From Jaenimonas drosophilae (taxonomy: Eukaryota; Euglenozoa; Kinetoplastea; Trypanosomatida; Trypanosomatidae): a DNA stretch of 64,000 bases. Under the pieces are notes generated by a model. The model saw only the letters and a list, made by a program, of their open reading frames with translations, had not been told where the DNA came from and made no database searches. Shown one piece after another: positions 1 to 9,619 of the stretch. The DNA lies in assembly GCA_030849065.1 (NCBI GenBank), contig JASAON010001655.1:1-64000 (forward strand), given 5' to 3'. Positions within the stretch are counted from its first letter, which is position 1; the number at the start of each line of letters is the position of its first letter. A program made the position numbers and the translations under genes.

Positions 1-1560
1 TGGCACACGCCACGAAAACATTTTCCCAGAAGTGTTGGGGGCTAATCGCGTAGAAGAGCACGCAGGAGGTGGCGACGGGGATCGGGACGGTGTGGGGCAC
101 CGCGCAGAGGGCCGCGTTCATCAAGAGAATGGGAATCGCCCAGACGAGGGCTTCGGAAGCGCAGATCCCCCCGCCCGAAGGAGGGCGGAAGCGAGAAAAC
201 GAAACCCCCCCCCCCGCCCCCCAAAAGCGGGGGGAAACGGCCGCCCCGGCGAAAAAGGCGCCACGCCACCCGTTCAGGGCATATGGAGCGGGAGGCCAGG
301 GGCCTTTATTTTCGCCCCACCCCCCCCCCCGGCGCGAAAGGGCATAAAAAAAAATCCGCAAGAGCAGAACCCCGGCGGCGCAAGAAGGCGCCGCCGCCCG
401 GCGCGGGGGTTTGGGGCAATGGAAATGGCCCTGGCGCCGGCGGAAGGGCGGGTGGGGAACCCGATTCGGGCGGCGCGAACCCCGCCCCTTTGATTTTCCA
501 AACGGAATTTGGGGCCGCTAGAGGTTCCGGGGGGCCCCCTTCGGGGGCAAAGGAAATGGGGACAATGCAATGATTCAGCGTTAATGCCGGACACGCTTTG
601 CCGGCGGTTTGGGCCGTATTGGTTTGCCAAAATAAAGTTCTTTTGGCCGTGGCCCACCCCCCCCCACTCCGCAAACCAAAAAAAGGCATTCCATACCTTT
701 TGGTTCTTGGGGGGCGGGCGGCGTTGGATAACCCCGCCCGCGCGCCACGAAAGAAAGGGGCGGGCCGCGGAACGGTGGCTCCGGCGTGTTTGCGCACGGG
801 AAATTGGGTTGCGGCGCCTGTGCGTGTGTGGGTGTGTGCGTGTTGGGGGGGGGGGATTTGGCAGCGGTCTATGGGCGTCGCGGCGGTCTGTTTCTTGCGT
901 TCCGGCCCCCCTCCCCTCCCCCCGCGCGACCCCCGCGGCGCCAGCGGCCCACCCCCGCGCCAAAATCGCGAGACCAGCCCGGCGCGTTTCCCCGAAGAAT
1001 TTGGGCCTGCTGCATCAAAAATTTGCCCCCCCCCCCCACCATTTCGCATGGCGCCCAGGGGTTTGGCTTTGGCGGAAATCGGGCCTCGCGATCGCGGGTC
1101 GCTTTGGGAAAAGCGGCGCCGTGGCGGGGCGTCGGGCCCTCCGGCGGCGGAGATCCCCCCCCCCCCGGCGGCAACCAAAGCACCCCGCCCGCAACGCCGC
1201 CCCCCCCCCCCAACAATTACCCGCGGCAACGCGTTGCCCCAAACCCCCGGTTTTTTTTGTTTCCCCCAAACAACAAATAGCGCCAACCGTAAACCGCCGC
1301 CCGCCCCCCCCCCGCGAAAAAGAAAAACAACACCCCAGCCACCGCTTTAGAATGCCCACCGGGCATTCCGCGGGCCGTCGCGCCAAACCCGCCACCCCCT
1401 ATTATTTTTTGCGACGCGTCTGGAAGCATGTGCCAAACAACTGCGCCGCGTGCCGCCGTTTGCTGCAATGTGGGGTTTCCAAGACGCTGGGAAGAACGGA
1501 TCAAACATTCCACAAAAATCAAACAAATCGCATAAACCCGCGCCACCTCGCATGCAATGT
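1..1560. other. Low-quality, homopolymer-rich GC flank without a supported gene
   Basis: This stretch is dominated by long runs of C and G (for example around 206-226, 310-332, 846-855, 1025-1040 and 1200-1212). Open frames exist in several registers at once on both strands, all of them rich in Pro, Gly, Arg and Ala, which is what GC-rich random sequence gives. The texture changes abruptly near 1560 into ordinary sequence leading to the first gene. It most resembles an unreliable contig end. I see no gene, RNA or mobile element in it. Confidence 0.7.
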
Positions 1561-1565
1561 TGCAG

Positions 1566-1581
1566 TTGCTTTTTAATTTAG
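1566..1581 (+). promoter_or_regulatory. Candidate upstream trans-splice acceptor of the TyrRS gene
   Basis: A short T-rich tract ends in AG at 1580-1581, eight bases before an in-frame ATG at 1589. Splicing here would give an mRNA encoding TyrRS with a 59-residue leader. The tract is short and lies at the edge of the low-quality flank, so support is modest. Confidence 0.35.
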
Positions 1582-1723
1582 GATAACAATGGCGTGCTTC
1601 ACCTTCCCCTTTTTGGTTCACAATTTTCATGCCCAAAGATCTAATTGTATCACAACCACGCTTCTTTGTCGTCGCATTCTTAGGTCTGCACCACTCAATT
1701 GCAGCCCTGTGTTGTGCAGACAG

Positions 1724-1759
1724 TCTTCTTTCCCCGCCGCCACCCCATCATTACTCAAG
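1724..1759 (+). promoter_or_regulatory. Candidate main trans-splice acceptor of the TyrRS gene
   Basis: A C/T-rich tract (1724-1749) is followed by AG at 1758-1759, seven bases before the ATG at 1766. Splicing here removes the 1589 start and gives the short, cytosol-like form of the synthetase. Confidence 0.5.
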
Positions 1760-1765
1760 GTAAAA

Positions 1766-3817
1766 ATGACCACTATGTCAACTGACGAGCGATTTGCACT
1801 TGTTCGAAGTGTTGGAGAAGAATGCATTAAGGAGAGTGAGCTTCGCGAATTGCTGGAAAAGAAGCCGCAAATTCGTTGTTATGATGGCTTCGAACCTTCG
1901 GGACGCCTGCATATTGCACAGGGCATTTTCAAGGCAATAAATGTCAACAAGTGCACGCAAGGTGGGTGCGAGTTTGTGTTTTGGGTGGCGGATTGGTTTG
2001 CCCTCATGAACGACAAAGTTGGCGGTGAGCTGGAAAAAATTCAAGTTGTTGGAAAGTACCTTATTGAAGCATGGAAAGCTGCTGGCATGGACATGAGCAA
2101 AGTAACCTTCCTGTGGAGTAGCGAGGAAATTACCAAGCATGCTGCAGAATACTGGAAAATTGTCTTGGATATTGGCCGTCAGAACACCATTGCTCGCATT
2201 AAGAAGTGCTGTACAATTATGGGAAAGGCAGAAGGAACATTAACTGGTGCCCAAATTCTGTATCCGCTCATGCAGTGCACCGACGTGTTTTTCCTCAAAG
2301 CAGATATTTGCCAGCTTGGTGTTGATCAGAGAAAGGTAAATATGCTCGCACGTGAATACTGTGATCAGAGCGGCCGCAAACGCAAGCCTGTTATTCTTTC
2401 CCATCATATGCTTGCAGGACTGAAAAAGGGTCAGGCCAAGATGAGCAAAAGCGATCCCGACAGTGCTATTTTTATGGAAGATTCCGTGGAAGATGTATCT
2501 CGGAAAATCATGCAGGCATACTGTCCTCAAGTCGCTCAGAAGGAGGCCGTTGTTACCGATGATGGCGCGCCAGAGTGTGATGAGGATAAGAATCCCGTTT
2601 TGGATTACTATCAGTGCATCATTTTTTCGGTTCCCAATGCCGAAATATCTATTAACGGAAAGAGTTATTCCTCATACGAAGCGCTTGAAAAGTCGTTTAT
2701 TGATGGCTTGCTTTCTGAAGAAGACCTGAAGCGAGCTCTCATTAACGAAATTAACGAGAGGTTGAACCCAGTTCGCAGGCACTTTTCGGAGAATGATGCT
2801 GCGCGTGAATTATTTGAGCAAGTGAAGTCCTTTCGAAATGCAGTTTCAACCCAGGGCGCGAAAGAAACTGTCGAGAAAAAGGCTAACACCCCCCTTCTTT
2901 GCGCATGGCTTCCTGCTGCGATCAAGCTAAGCCTGGATACTGCACTCGCGTATGTTTCATCCTTCAAGCAGTTTCTCTCAGAGCACCCAGATGGAAAAGG
3001 CGTTCTTGTTCTCCCCAATTGGACCGCTTTTGCCTGCAATGAGATTACTGGAGACGAAAAGGACATTAATGCCGCTTTGCAGTTTAATGCTAAGCTGCTT
3101 GCTACGCGAGGACTTCCCGCAAGTGTTGAGGTTGTGCTTGAGAGTGATTTTATTCTTGCCCAACCTAATGACTTCTGGGTAACTGCAATTCATGTCGGAC
3201 GTGGCAACAGCTTGTCACAGATTGAGCAAGTGTACAACAATGACTTGAAGCTCGGTGGTCAAGTGGTTGGCATCCTCATGCGTGCAGCCACTGCCACTGT
3301 GATGAATGCCACTCACATCATTGGGACGAACGATGACGCGAAGAAAAATGAGTTTGTTCATAGCTACTCAAGCGGCACTATTGAATGCCTTCCTGTACAT
3401 GAAAACACTATTCTGCCGTTGCACCGTCCCGATGTAACTGTTGTTGGACCAGATGACATTCTTTGTCTCGACGATAATGATATGGATGTGCGCCGCAAGA
3501 TTAAAAAGGCGTACTGCGCAGAGAAGGAAGGAGCAAACCCTGTGGTGTCCATTGGTGTTCATATTATAAATACCACGGGAGGTCTCACAGTGGAAAGAGG
3601 AGAACAACATGGTGGGAATGTTACGTATTCCTCAGAAACCCAACTTCGTGAAGATTGTGCAAGTGGAGCATTGCACCCAGGCGATTTGAAGGCTGCAGTG
3701 ACGAAGGTAATGGTCGAGTTGTCTGCTGATACCCGAACGCTTCTTGGATCTGCAGAAGTGAAGAAGCTCTCACAGACGTTGCGAAATGCGGAGAAGAAGC
3801 TACTCAAGAAAAAGTAA
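1766..3817 (+). CDS. TyrRS: Tyrosyl-tRNA synthetase, double-length pseudo-dimer
   Basis: Class I synthetase that charges tRNA-Tyr. From the 1766 start it is 683 aa. Residues 1 to about 350 form a complete catalytic unit with the HIGH-like motif HIAQ (49-52) and KMSKS (225-229). The second half (about 370-683) is a diverged TyrRS copy in which neither signature is recognisable. This fused architecture is known from trypanosomatids, where the second half supplies the anticodon-binding part of a pseudo-dimer; a length near 680 aa fits. An in-frame ATG at 1589 would add 59 residues that contain no Asp or Glu and several Arg, like a mitochondrial leader, with its own candidate splice acceptor just upstream. 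I prefer 1766 (or 1775) for the cytosolic form because a stronger acceptor lies directly before it. Codons are less GC-biased than those of the block from 6922 onward. Confidence 0.95.
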   Translation: MTTMSTDERFALVRSVGEECIKESELRELLEKKPQIRCYDGFEPSGRLHIAQGIFKAINVNKCTQGGCEFVFWVADWFALMNDKVGGELEKIQVVGKYLIEAWKAAGMDMSKVTFLWSSEEITKHAAEYWKIVLDIGRQNTIARIKKCCTIMGKAEGTLTGAQILYPLMQCTDVFFLKADICQLGVDQRKVNMLAREYCDQSGRKRKPVILSHHMLAGLKKGQAKMSKSDPDSAIFMEDSVEDVSRKIMQAYCPQVAQKEAVVTDDGAPECDEDKNPVLDYYQCIIFSVPNAEISINGKSYSSYEALEKSFIDGLLSEEDLKRALINEINERLNPVRRHFSENDAARELFEQVKSFRNAVSTQGAKETVEKKANTPLLCAWLPAAIKLSLDTALAYVSSFKQFLSEHPDGKGVLVLPNWTAFACNEITGDEKDINAALQFNAKLLATRGLPASVEVVLESDFILAQPNDFWVTAIHVGRGNSLSQIEQVYNNDLKLGGQVVGILMRAATATVMNATHIIGTNDDAKKNEFVHSYSSGTIECLPVHENTILPLHRPDVTVVGPDDILCLDDNDMDVRRKIKKAYCAEKEGANPVVSIGVHIINTTGGLTVERGEQHGGNVTYSSETQLREDCASGALHPGDLKAAVTKVMVELSADTRTLLGSAEVKKLSQTLRNAEKKLLKKK

Positions 3818-4244
3818 CAAATTTTTGTAACAGTTCTGTCTGAATGAAATTTTCTATATAAGCTTGAAACTCAGATAGTTGATCTAAGACTGGAGTGACT
3901 GTTGTGTTTCATGATTGTATGAGTATATTCATTTATGGTTGACGAATTTCCTCTTTTTGGGTGGAGTGAAATGCAGCGTGGCATATATCAAAAAAGGTGA
4001 GAGATGGATCTGTTTGAAGATGACAGTACTAGAGTTTTGCTAGTGCTTCGATGAAACTTACATCATTTTTCTCATTTCCGCTTCATCATCAGCCGCGTGA
4101 TTCTTCCAGCTGTATACACCGACAATAGCATCGTTGAATGAAGAGCACAACCAGTTTTATGATAGCATTCTTATTCCACAGCTGACGCATCAAATTATCT
4201 GATAGATCGATCGCCAATAGATTTGTATAGATAGAAAGGCTTTT
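3818..4244. other. Intergenic region, probably 3' UTR and next splice acceptor
   Basis: No coding frame is supported. The sequence is AT-rich. A weak pyrimidine tract with AG at 4180-4181 precedes the next ATG and could be its trans-splice acceptor. Confidence 0.5.
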
Positions 4245-5693
4245 ATGAACTCAAACGGAAATTCTCTTTTCCAGCCTCGGGCTACAGTTGGTTCCATTCT
4301 CTCTGAAAGAAACAATTTCTTATATTCCAAAAATGCCTGTAAGAAGCTGAGCGGGGAAGGACAAGAACGAGGACATGCCCCGGTGCTCAGACGTGTTGCA
4401 TCAGGTAGTAACTTGCCCAGATGGCGCCGTGTGGATGAGCTCAATGACTGCGAGACGGTAATGCGAGAGATGACTGTGTCCGAAGACCGAACGAAGCGCA
4501 TGGATCCTAGCTCTCCACTTCCAGTGATCTTGCCTCCTCGGCGAGGGACAGCGTTTAGTATGACAAGTGTAATGTCGATCCCTCGTAATTCAGTCGTGGA
4601 GCACGGTGACTACGAAGGACTGATGACCGTGATTTCTGGGGATTTGAGCTACCCTATATTATCGCAGCTGTTTTTTCATTTCATTGTCGACGAGCACAAT
4701 GACCTTGTAAGCCATATTCGAGGTCTCAATGAAGAAGCATTTGTTTCTCGTGTTCGGTCAAAAGGAAAGCGATCCGGGATGCGCCGAGTGGGTCTTTCTG
4801 ATGCTCACTTTTTGCTTACTGCTTCTCTGGACACAAAGAATAAAGAAAAAACAGGTCAGTCTTCTGATTATGCAAACTACCACGCAGAATTCAGTGATGT
4901 GAAGGCTCTATTTAACTTAGCTGACTGGCGACAAAAAGGCAGTGTCGATTTTGAAACATTTATTCACACTCTGCACCTCCTATTTCGTCCGAAGTCTATC
5001 TTTGGGGTGCTGTGGTGTCGAGCACTTTTGCGGACAAAGCAACTGGATACGGCTGTGTTAACCTTGGAAGAGGTCGAAATTGTTCTACAGGCTGTGATGG
5101 ACACGTTTTCTCGGTACGATTCTGACAAAATTACCTCAATTTGTCGTGCTGTTAGACGTGAGGTAATGATGGTGTCAATAGATGCCTGTGTGCCAGTTTC
5201 GTTTCTTCGTGACGTGATGCAGAAGTTTCCAACTCTGTCGAAGTACCTTAATTTGATCAACGAAGATGGCACTGTACAGTCCCCAGTTCCTCCCGTTGAT
5301 GAAATGCGGGAGCTAGTCAGAGGTCCAGCAGACACTAAAGTGTACATTCGAAGCCCTTCGTGCACAGGAAGAAGTGCGGTTCGCCGTCGGAATAGACTCG
5401 CATTCGAGCGTACCGAGGAAAACAGCAAAGTTGTTGAGTTTGTTCGTGACATTTATGCTCGTGGGGACTCTCATTCGTGGACAAGTCCGTCAGAAGGATA
5501 TGCTGCGCTGCAGCGTGCTGCGAAGCACCCACGATTCATTTGCGATCAATATGCTGACAAAACTAGGCCTGCAACACCGCCCCTTCAGCTTCCCAATTTT
5601 GCGGCAGTACCCCCGTGTCCAGCTACCTCCCTGGCATTGAGCTACTTACAACCCAAAGAACCAAGATACATAGAGGGAAGTTCCTCAACGTGA
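4245..5693 (+). CDS. Hypothetical protein with degenerate EF-hand-like region
   Basis: 482 aa. I do not recognise a named family. The middle (about residues 220-345) looks like a calcineurin-B-like EF-hand arrangement: the phrase ALFNLADWRQKGSVDFETF has helix-loop-helix spacing with an acidic loop end, and a second helical pair follows. The loop lacks several Ca-coordinating acidic residues, so calcium binding is uncertain. The N-terminal 100 residues and the C-terminal 130 residues (rich in Arg, Ser and Pro) look disordered. No signal peptide or membrane segment is visible. It sits between TyrRS and a mitochondrial protein gene on the same strand. The start is the first ATG after a weak acceptor near 4181. 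EF-hand assignment is inference from residue pattern only. Confidence 0.75.
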   Translation: MNSNGNSLFQPRATVGSILSERNNFLYSKNACKKLSGEGQERGHAPVLRRVASGSNLPRWRRVDELNDCETVMREMTVSEDRTKRMDPSSPLPVILPPRRGTAFSMTSVMSIPRNSVVEHGDYEGLMTVISGDLSYPILSQLFFHFIVDEHNDLVSHIRGLNEEAFVSRVRSKGKRSGMRRVGLSDAHFLLTASLDTKNKEKTGQSSDYANYHAEFSDVKALFNLADWRQKGSVDFETFIHTLHLLFRPKSIFGVLWCRALLRTKQLDTAVLTLEEVEIVLQAVMDTFSRYDSDKITSICRAVRREVMMVSIDACVPVSFLRDVMQKFPTLSKYLNLINEDGTVQSPVPPVDEMRELVRGPADTKVYIRSPSCTGRSAVRRRNRLAFERTEENSKVVEFVRDIYARGDSHSWTSPSEGYAALQRAAKHPRFICDQYADKTRPATPPLQLPNFAAVPPCPATSLALSYLQPKEPRYIEGSSST

Positions 5694-5789
5694 ATATCTC
5701 TTTCTCAACGCATAACTCAATGATTCCCGCCAAACTTTTTTTTTTATTCTTGCTGTATCTGAACTGACTGACGATACTCTCTACATGAT

Positions 5790-5825
5790 CCCTTTGCTGC
5801 ATTTTTCTCATTTTATCACACATAG
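5790..5825 (+). promoter_or_regulatory. Trans-splice acceptor that decides the start of the next gene
   Basis: A T/C-rich tract (5790-5817) ends in AG at 5824-5825. The in-frame ATG at 5785 lies upstream of this acceptor and would be removed from the mature mRNA, so ATG 5854 is the likely start. Confidence 0.55.
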
Positions 5826-5853
5826 GCCTTTATCGAACGAGCAACTACAAAAA

Positions 5854-6318
5854 ATGCTTCGTCGCGCCGTCCTAGCAACCCGTCCCAACCGAGCTAGCTC
5901 TGCCGCATGGGTCCCCGTGGCACTACAGAGCAGCATTCGCTCTGCACATCATAAGCCTACTGTGCACGACTGGTCCCAAATTTGGTCCCGCCCGCTGACT
6001 CAAGAGGAGACCGCAGCAGTTCAGCAGCAACACAACCGTACCGTCTCCGGTGTGGTTCCCGGCGAACTGTTCATGCGCCACTGGATTGCGGCTGAGCAAT
6101 CTACTGTCTCAGTAGTGAACCGAGTGATTTCGGGTATGATCGCCGTGTTCACCATGATTTGGGCAGCGGCGTATGCCACACTGGGATACAACGGCCACAA
6201 CTGTGCTCACGTCGCTGGATGGACATTTATTGCCCTGTGGTTAGTTTTGCACACTCACATGATGTGGCTTCTCCCAGCATCCGGAATTGCTGCCGTTGCG
6301 CAGCTCCTCCTGAACTAA
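5854..6318 (+). CDS. Small mitochondrial inner-membrane protein (predicted)
   Basis: 154 aa from ATG 5854. Residues 1-32 (MLRRAVLATRPNR...) are Arg- and Ala-rich without acidic residues, a typical mitochondrial presequence. A soluble stretch follows (about 33-88), then two hydrophobic helices (about 90-110 and 119-153), the second running to the end of the protein. The size, presequence and two-helix layout resemble a subunit or assembly factor of a respiratory complex, but I do not recognise the exact family and give no symbol. The upstream in-frame ATG at 5785 is disfavoured because it lies inside the pyrimidine tract before the probable splice acceptor. Confidence 0.75.
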   Translation: MLRRAVLATRPNRASSAAWVPVALQSSIRSAHHKPTVHDWSQIWSRPLTQEETAAVQQQHNRTVSGVVPGELFMRHWIAAEQSTVSVVNRVISGMIAVFTMIWAAAYATLGYNGHNCAHVAGWTFIALWLVLHTHMMWLLPASGIAAVAQLLLN

Positions 6319-6921
6319 GTCAAACACCTGCCGACCCTGTCACTGGAAGTGTGCGTGCGCGCATTTACGGTAGTATAGTTGTAGCAAGTAGTCATGGTCT
6401 ACGGTAGAAAATCCTGCTCCAAACACTAATGGCTGATTTTGGATGATGCCAGTTGTGGCAAGTTGTTGACTAATACCTTTTTTTCACTCTTTCCAACATT
6501 CTTTGTTATTTGCATAGCAGTTATCTTTTTGGGAGGATAACACTGCGCACACACCAAATTCGTGTGCCGCCGCGGAAGTGAGAACTGGCTCTTTCTTCAA
6601 CACCTAGCCTAGGTGCTCCTCAACTCACCTCAGAGGAAGCCGCTTTGGCCAGAGTACGCCATCCGGATACTCATTTTTTTTTTCTACTCCCCGTTTACTT
6701 TCTTCATTTTGCTCTTCTGGCCTGTGTCGGTGTTTGTGTGCACAGTAGTGCCACAAGAAAACCAAACTGCAGTGTACCGGCGCAGTTACAACCGGATTTG
6801 AAGTTGGCGTGGGTTTGCTGCAGCGTATCAGTTGCTTGCATTCTTCAGCTCCGCTCCTCACATCTCACTGACGCGGCATCATCGCATTAAGTCGCCGTAG
6901 CCTCTGCATGCATCGTCCATC
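6319..6921. other. Intergenic region with strong pyrimidine tract before the NEK gene
   Basis: No supported coding frame. A long T/C tract at 6670-6718 is followed by AG at 6744-6745, a good trans-splice acceptor for the downstream kinase gene with a 5' UTR of about 180 bases. The rest is presumably the 3' UTR of the preceding gene. Confidence 0.55.
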
Positions 6922-8814
6922 ATGGACAAATTCACAAAAATTAGAAACATCGGGAAGGGCAACATGGGTGCCTGTGCCTTAGCCCGAAACAACGAGGATG
7001 GAAAGTACTACGTGATCAAGCAGGTGGACTTAACCAAGATGAACAAGAAGGAGCGGCAGCAAAGCCTTAACGAGGCCCGAGTGCTGAGTTCTCTTCGACA
7101 CCCCAATATCATCAACTATGTGGATAGTTTTCTTGCCAGGAAGTCAGATCATCTGTGCATCGTCATGGAGTACGCCGATGGAGGTGACTTAAATTCTAGG
7201 ATCAAGAAGAACTATGGGGTAAACTTTCGTGAGACCCAAGTCTTAGATTGGTTTATTCAGTTGGTACTGAGTCTTCACTATGTCCACAAGCGAAAGATTT
7301 TGCATCGTGATGTGAAGACACAAAACGTGTTTCTGACAAGTGACAATGTAGTGAAGCTAGGAGACTTCGGCATCGCGCGTACCCTTAGCAATACCTACGA
7401 TCAGGCAAAGACCTTTGTCGGAACCCCGTATTACCTGTCGCCAGAGCTAATATTAGAGCGTCCCTACGATCACCGCAGTGATGTTTGGGCGTTAGGGGTG
7501 GTGCTCTACGAGTTACTTACTCTCAAGCATCCTTTTAATGCGACAGACATGAAAGGACTCATGCAGCGCATTCTCAAGGTTCAGTACGATCCCGTTCCCC
7601 AAATGTATAGTACGGAGGTGCGCAACTTGGTACCTCGATTGCTCATGAAGGATCCAACTCAACGCATTCAACTGGCGGAGCTGCTGGAGCTTCCTGTCGT
7701 CCACGATCGCCTCGTGGAGTGGATGAAGTTAGAAACGATGCCGCGGAAATATGTGGAAGCCCTGCAGAAACAGGATGTGCTTCCAGAATCGGTGAAGAAG
7801 GATGCGGAGGAGTTCATGTCAAAGGGTAGCTCTTCACCAGGTCCTTCCCAGGAAAAGGAAAAGGTCAACACCCCCACTACCACGCAGGTGCCTAGTCCAA
7901 CCACAACTATCACAAGTGGCGTTGATGTGATCACTGATGTAGCATTACCACCGCCACCACCACCTGTCCCCCAACCGACCACATCCACTGCAAGCGCACC
8001 CGTTTTGAATCCCATCAAGCTTCCATCACTCGCTGTGGCACCGCCGCGAGCCGTACCCACGAAGCCAACCTCAGCTCGTCCACGCGCTAGCAACAATGGG
8101 GGCCGCTACAACTACGGCAACGGGTCGAGTAGCAGTCCGGTCATAAACAATAGTAGTGGGAGTAGTCGTGACCCCAGCGCGGGTCCGCTCCTCCCAAAGA
8201 TTGGTGAGATCAGTGGAGGAGTAGCCAAGCCTGTGAAGACCAACCGGTCCAGCTATGGCAACCACCTCACTCCCCGAAATCCAAGCAGCAATGCCCTGCC
8301 GTCAACATCACGTAGCAATGCTCCCGGGTCCAACTCAAATCGGCAGAACACTGCGGATAACCTCTACCAGCAGCTCAACTACTACCGACAGGGAAGACAA
8401 GGGGCACCGGCCAATCTCTACCGCCCCTATGCACATCCGTTTAGTCATGGCTCTTACGCCATGAATGGAGGCGGGGTCAGTAACAGCCGTTTTGCCCCCA
8501 ATTCCAATAATAGCTACGCCACGAGTGGTATTGTCGGGATGAATAACAACAATAGCGGCAATTACTACTACAACAACAACGTGAATGGAAACGGAAACAA
8601 CAATGTAGCGTCACGACGGTACGGTGGGTTATCCCGCAGTCCACAGAACGAGGCTGGGGCGGCAGCGGAGGCTCCTCCAAACAACTCACCGTACCGCTCT
8701 CAGTCGAATGCCCCCGCGTCCATTGCAAAGCCAGAAACCGATATTCGAGCCATGCTAGATCGTGCTGTTTTGGAACGAGCGAAGCGGAGAAGCTCGGCGG
8801 AACGTCGGGCCTAA
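6922..8814 (+). CDS. NEK-family serine/threonine protein kinase
   Basis: 630 aa. Residues 4-260 form a complete kinase domain: glycine loop GKGNMG (11-16), catalytic Lys33 in VIKQ, HRDVKTQN (128-135), DFG (148-150), and GTPYYLSPE in the activation segment (167-175). The HRDVKTQN and GTPYYLSPE combination and the N-terminal position of the domain are typical of NIMA-related kinases, which are expanded in kinetoplastids and often act at the flagellum or basal body. The C-terminal 350 residues are low complexity: a Thr/Pro stretch with a run of seven prolines (about 343-349), then Asn/Ser/Gly/Tyr-rich sequence (about 390-590). I see no PH domain in the tail, which many trypanosomatid NEKs carry. 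All catalytic residues are present, so it should be active. Confidence 0.92.
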   Translation: MDKFTKIRNIGKGNMGACALARNNEDGKYYVIKQVDLTKMNKKERQQSLNEARVLSSLRHPNIINYVDSFLARKSDHLCIVMEYADGGDLNSRIKKNYGVNFRETQVLDWFIQLVLSLHYVHKRKILHRDVKTQNVFLTSDNVVKLGDFGIARTLSNTYDQAKTFVGTPYYLSPELILERPYDHRSDVWALGVVLYELLTLKHPFNATDMKGLMQRILKVQYDPVPQMYSTEVRNLVPRLLMKDPTQRIQLAELLELPVVHDRLVEWMKLETMPRKYVEALQKQDVLPESVKKDAEEFMSKGSSSPGPSQEKEKVNTPTTTQVPSPTTTITSGVDVITDVALPPPPPPVPQPTTSTASAPVLNPIKLPSLAVAPPRAVPTKPTSARPRASNNGGRYNYGNGSSSSPVINNSSGSSRDPSAGPLLPKIGEISGGVAKPVKTNRSSYGNHLTPRNPSSNALPSTSRSNAPGSNSNRQNTADNLYQQLNYYRQGRQGAPANLYRPYAHPFSHGSYAMNGGGVSNSRFAPNSNNSYATSGIVGMNNNNSGNYYYNNNVNGNGNNNVASRRYGGLSRSPQNEAGAAAEAPPNNSPYRSQSNAPASIAKPETDIRAMLDRAVLERAKRRSSAERRA

Positions 8815-9619
8815 CAGGTATGCAAGGCTCAACTCAGCTTAACGGGTCTACGGCAAGGCTTGAGGGACGGAGGTCGTTCGACGACATCGGTGACGGGCTG
8901 GACCATATCGGCGCATTCAGATGTTTCGTGCGTCGCACAACGGCACAGAAGAAATTTGATGTTGTGGCAACATATGTACATACGCTTGGTAGGTGGTAAC
9001 CAGGACTGAGAGAACCTAATCAAGATCGGGTGTGCTTCTGGCATCCCTCACGCCCATCCTCTCTCTCTTGTGCCGCTTGCCAACCACCTCGACTCACTCA
9101 ATTTCTCTCTGCCGCCAATGACGCGCTGTCGGATATCTCAACTTTCTCTCAAGCCACCTCCCGTCGAACCCCTTCCATTCATAGTGATATCAGAATGGCC
9201 TTCATTGTCCATTTGTGGTTGTTCAGTATCTGCTGTGTTTTCATTCCCATGTGTTGCATACGTTTCTAACAATATGCGACTCCACACCCCAACTCTCTCA
9301 CCATTCTTTTGTACCTCCAAAAGCGACTCTGACGCTTCCCTCTTCATTTTGTTTTGTTTTTTTTGGGTGGGCCGCCACGCACCAGTGTACTCTATCTCTG
9401 TTTCACTCAGAATACTCTTCCTCCTCTTTGGTATCCTGCCCCACTTTGTACGTTTATATACACACGTCAATTTGTATTTTCTGTTTTTGCTATGCGCAGA
9501 GCTGTCACTTGCGTCCGCCATGACTTGGATGTTAGCCCATCCCTTGCCTCTGTGTGCCTCTGTGTTACGTTGGCTACCTCCCCCAGCTCGCATGATGGCC
9601 AGCGCACTCGCGTCCTGCT
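8815..9619. other. Long pyrimidine-rich intergenic region
   Basis: The stretch has many T/C tracts (for example 9054-9066, 9340-9362 and 9470-9500) and an AG at 9498-9501 that could be an acceptor. Several overlapping frames are open in different registers, but their translations are Phe/Leu/Ser/Cys-rich, as pyrimidine-rich UTR gives. I support no gene here. Confidence 0.45.

Noticed and set aside
274..1576. Several long overlapping frames on both strands
   Set aside because: Homopolymer-rich, low-quality sequence; Pro/Gly/Arg/Ala translations in all registers at once.
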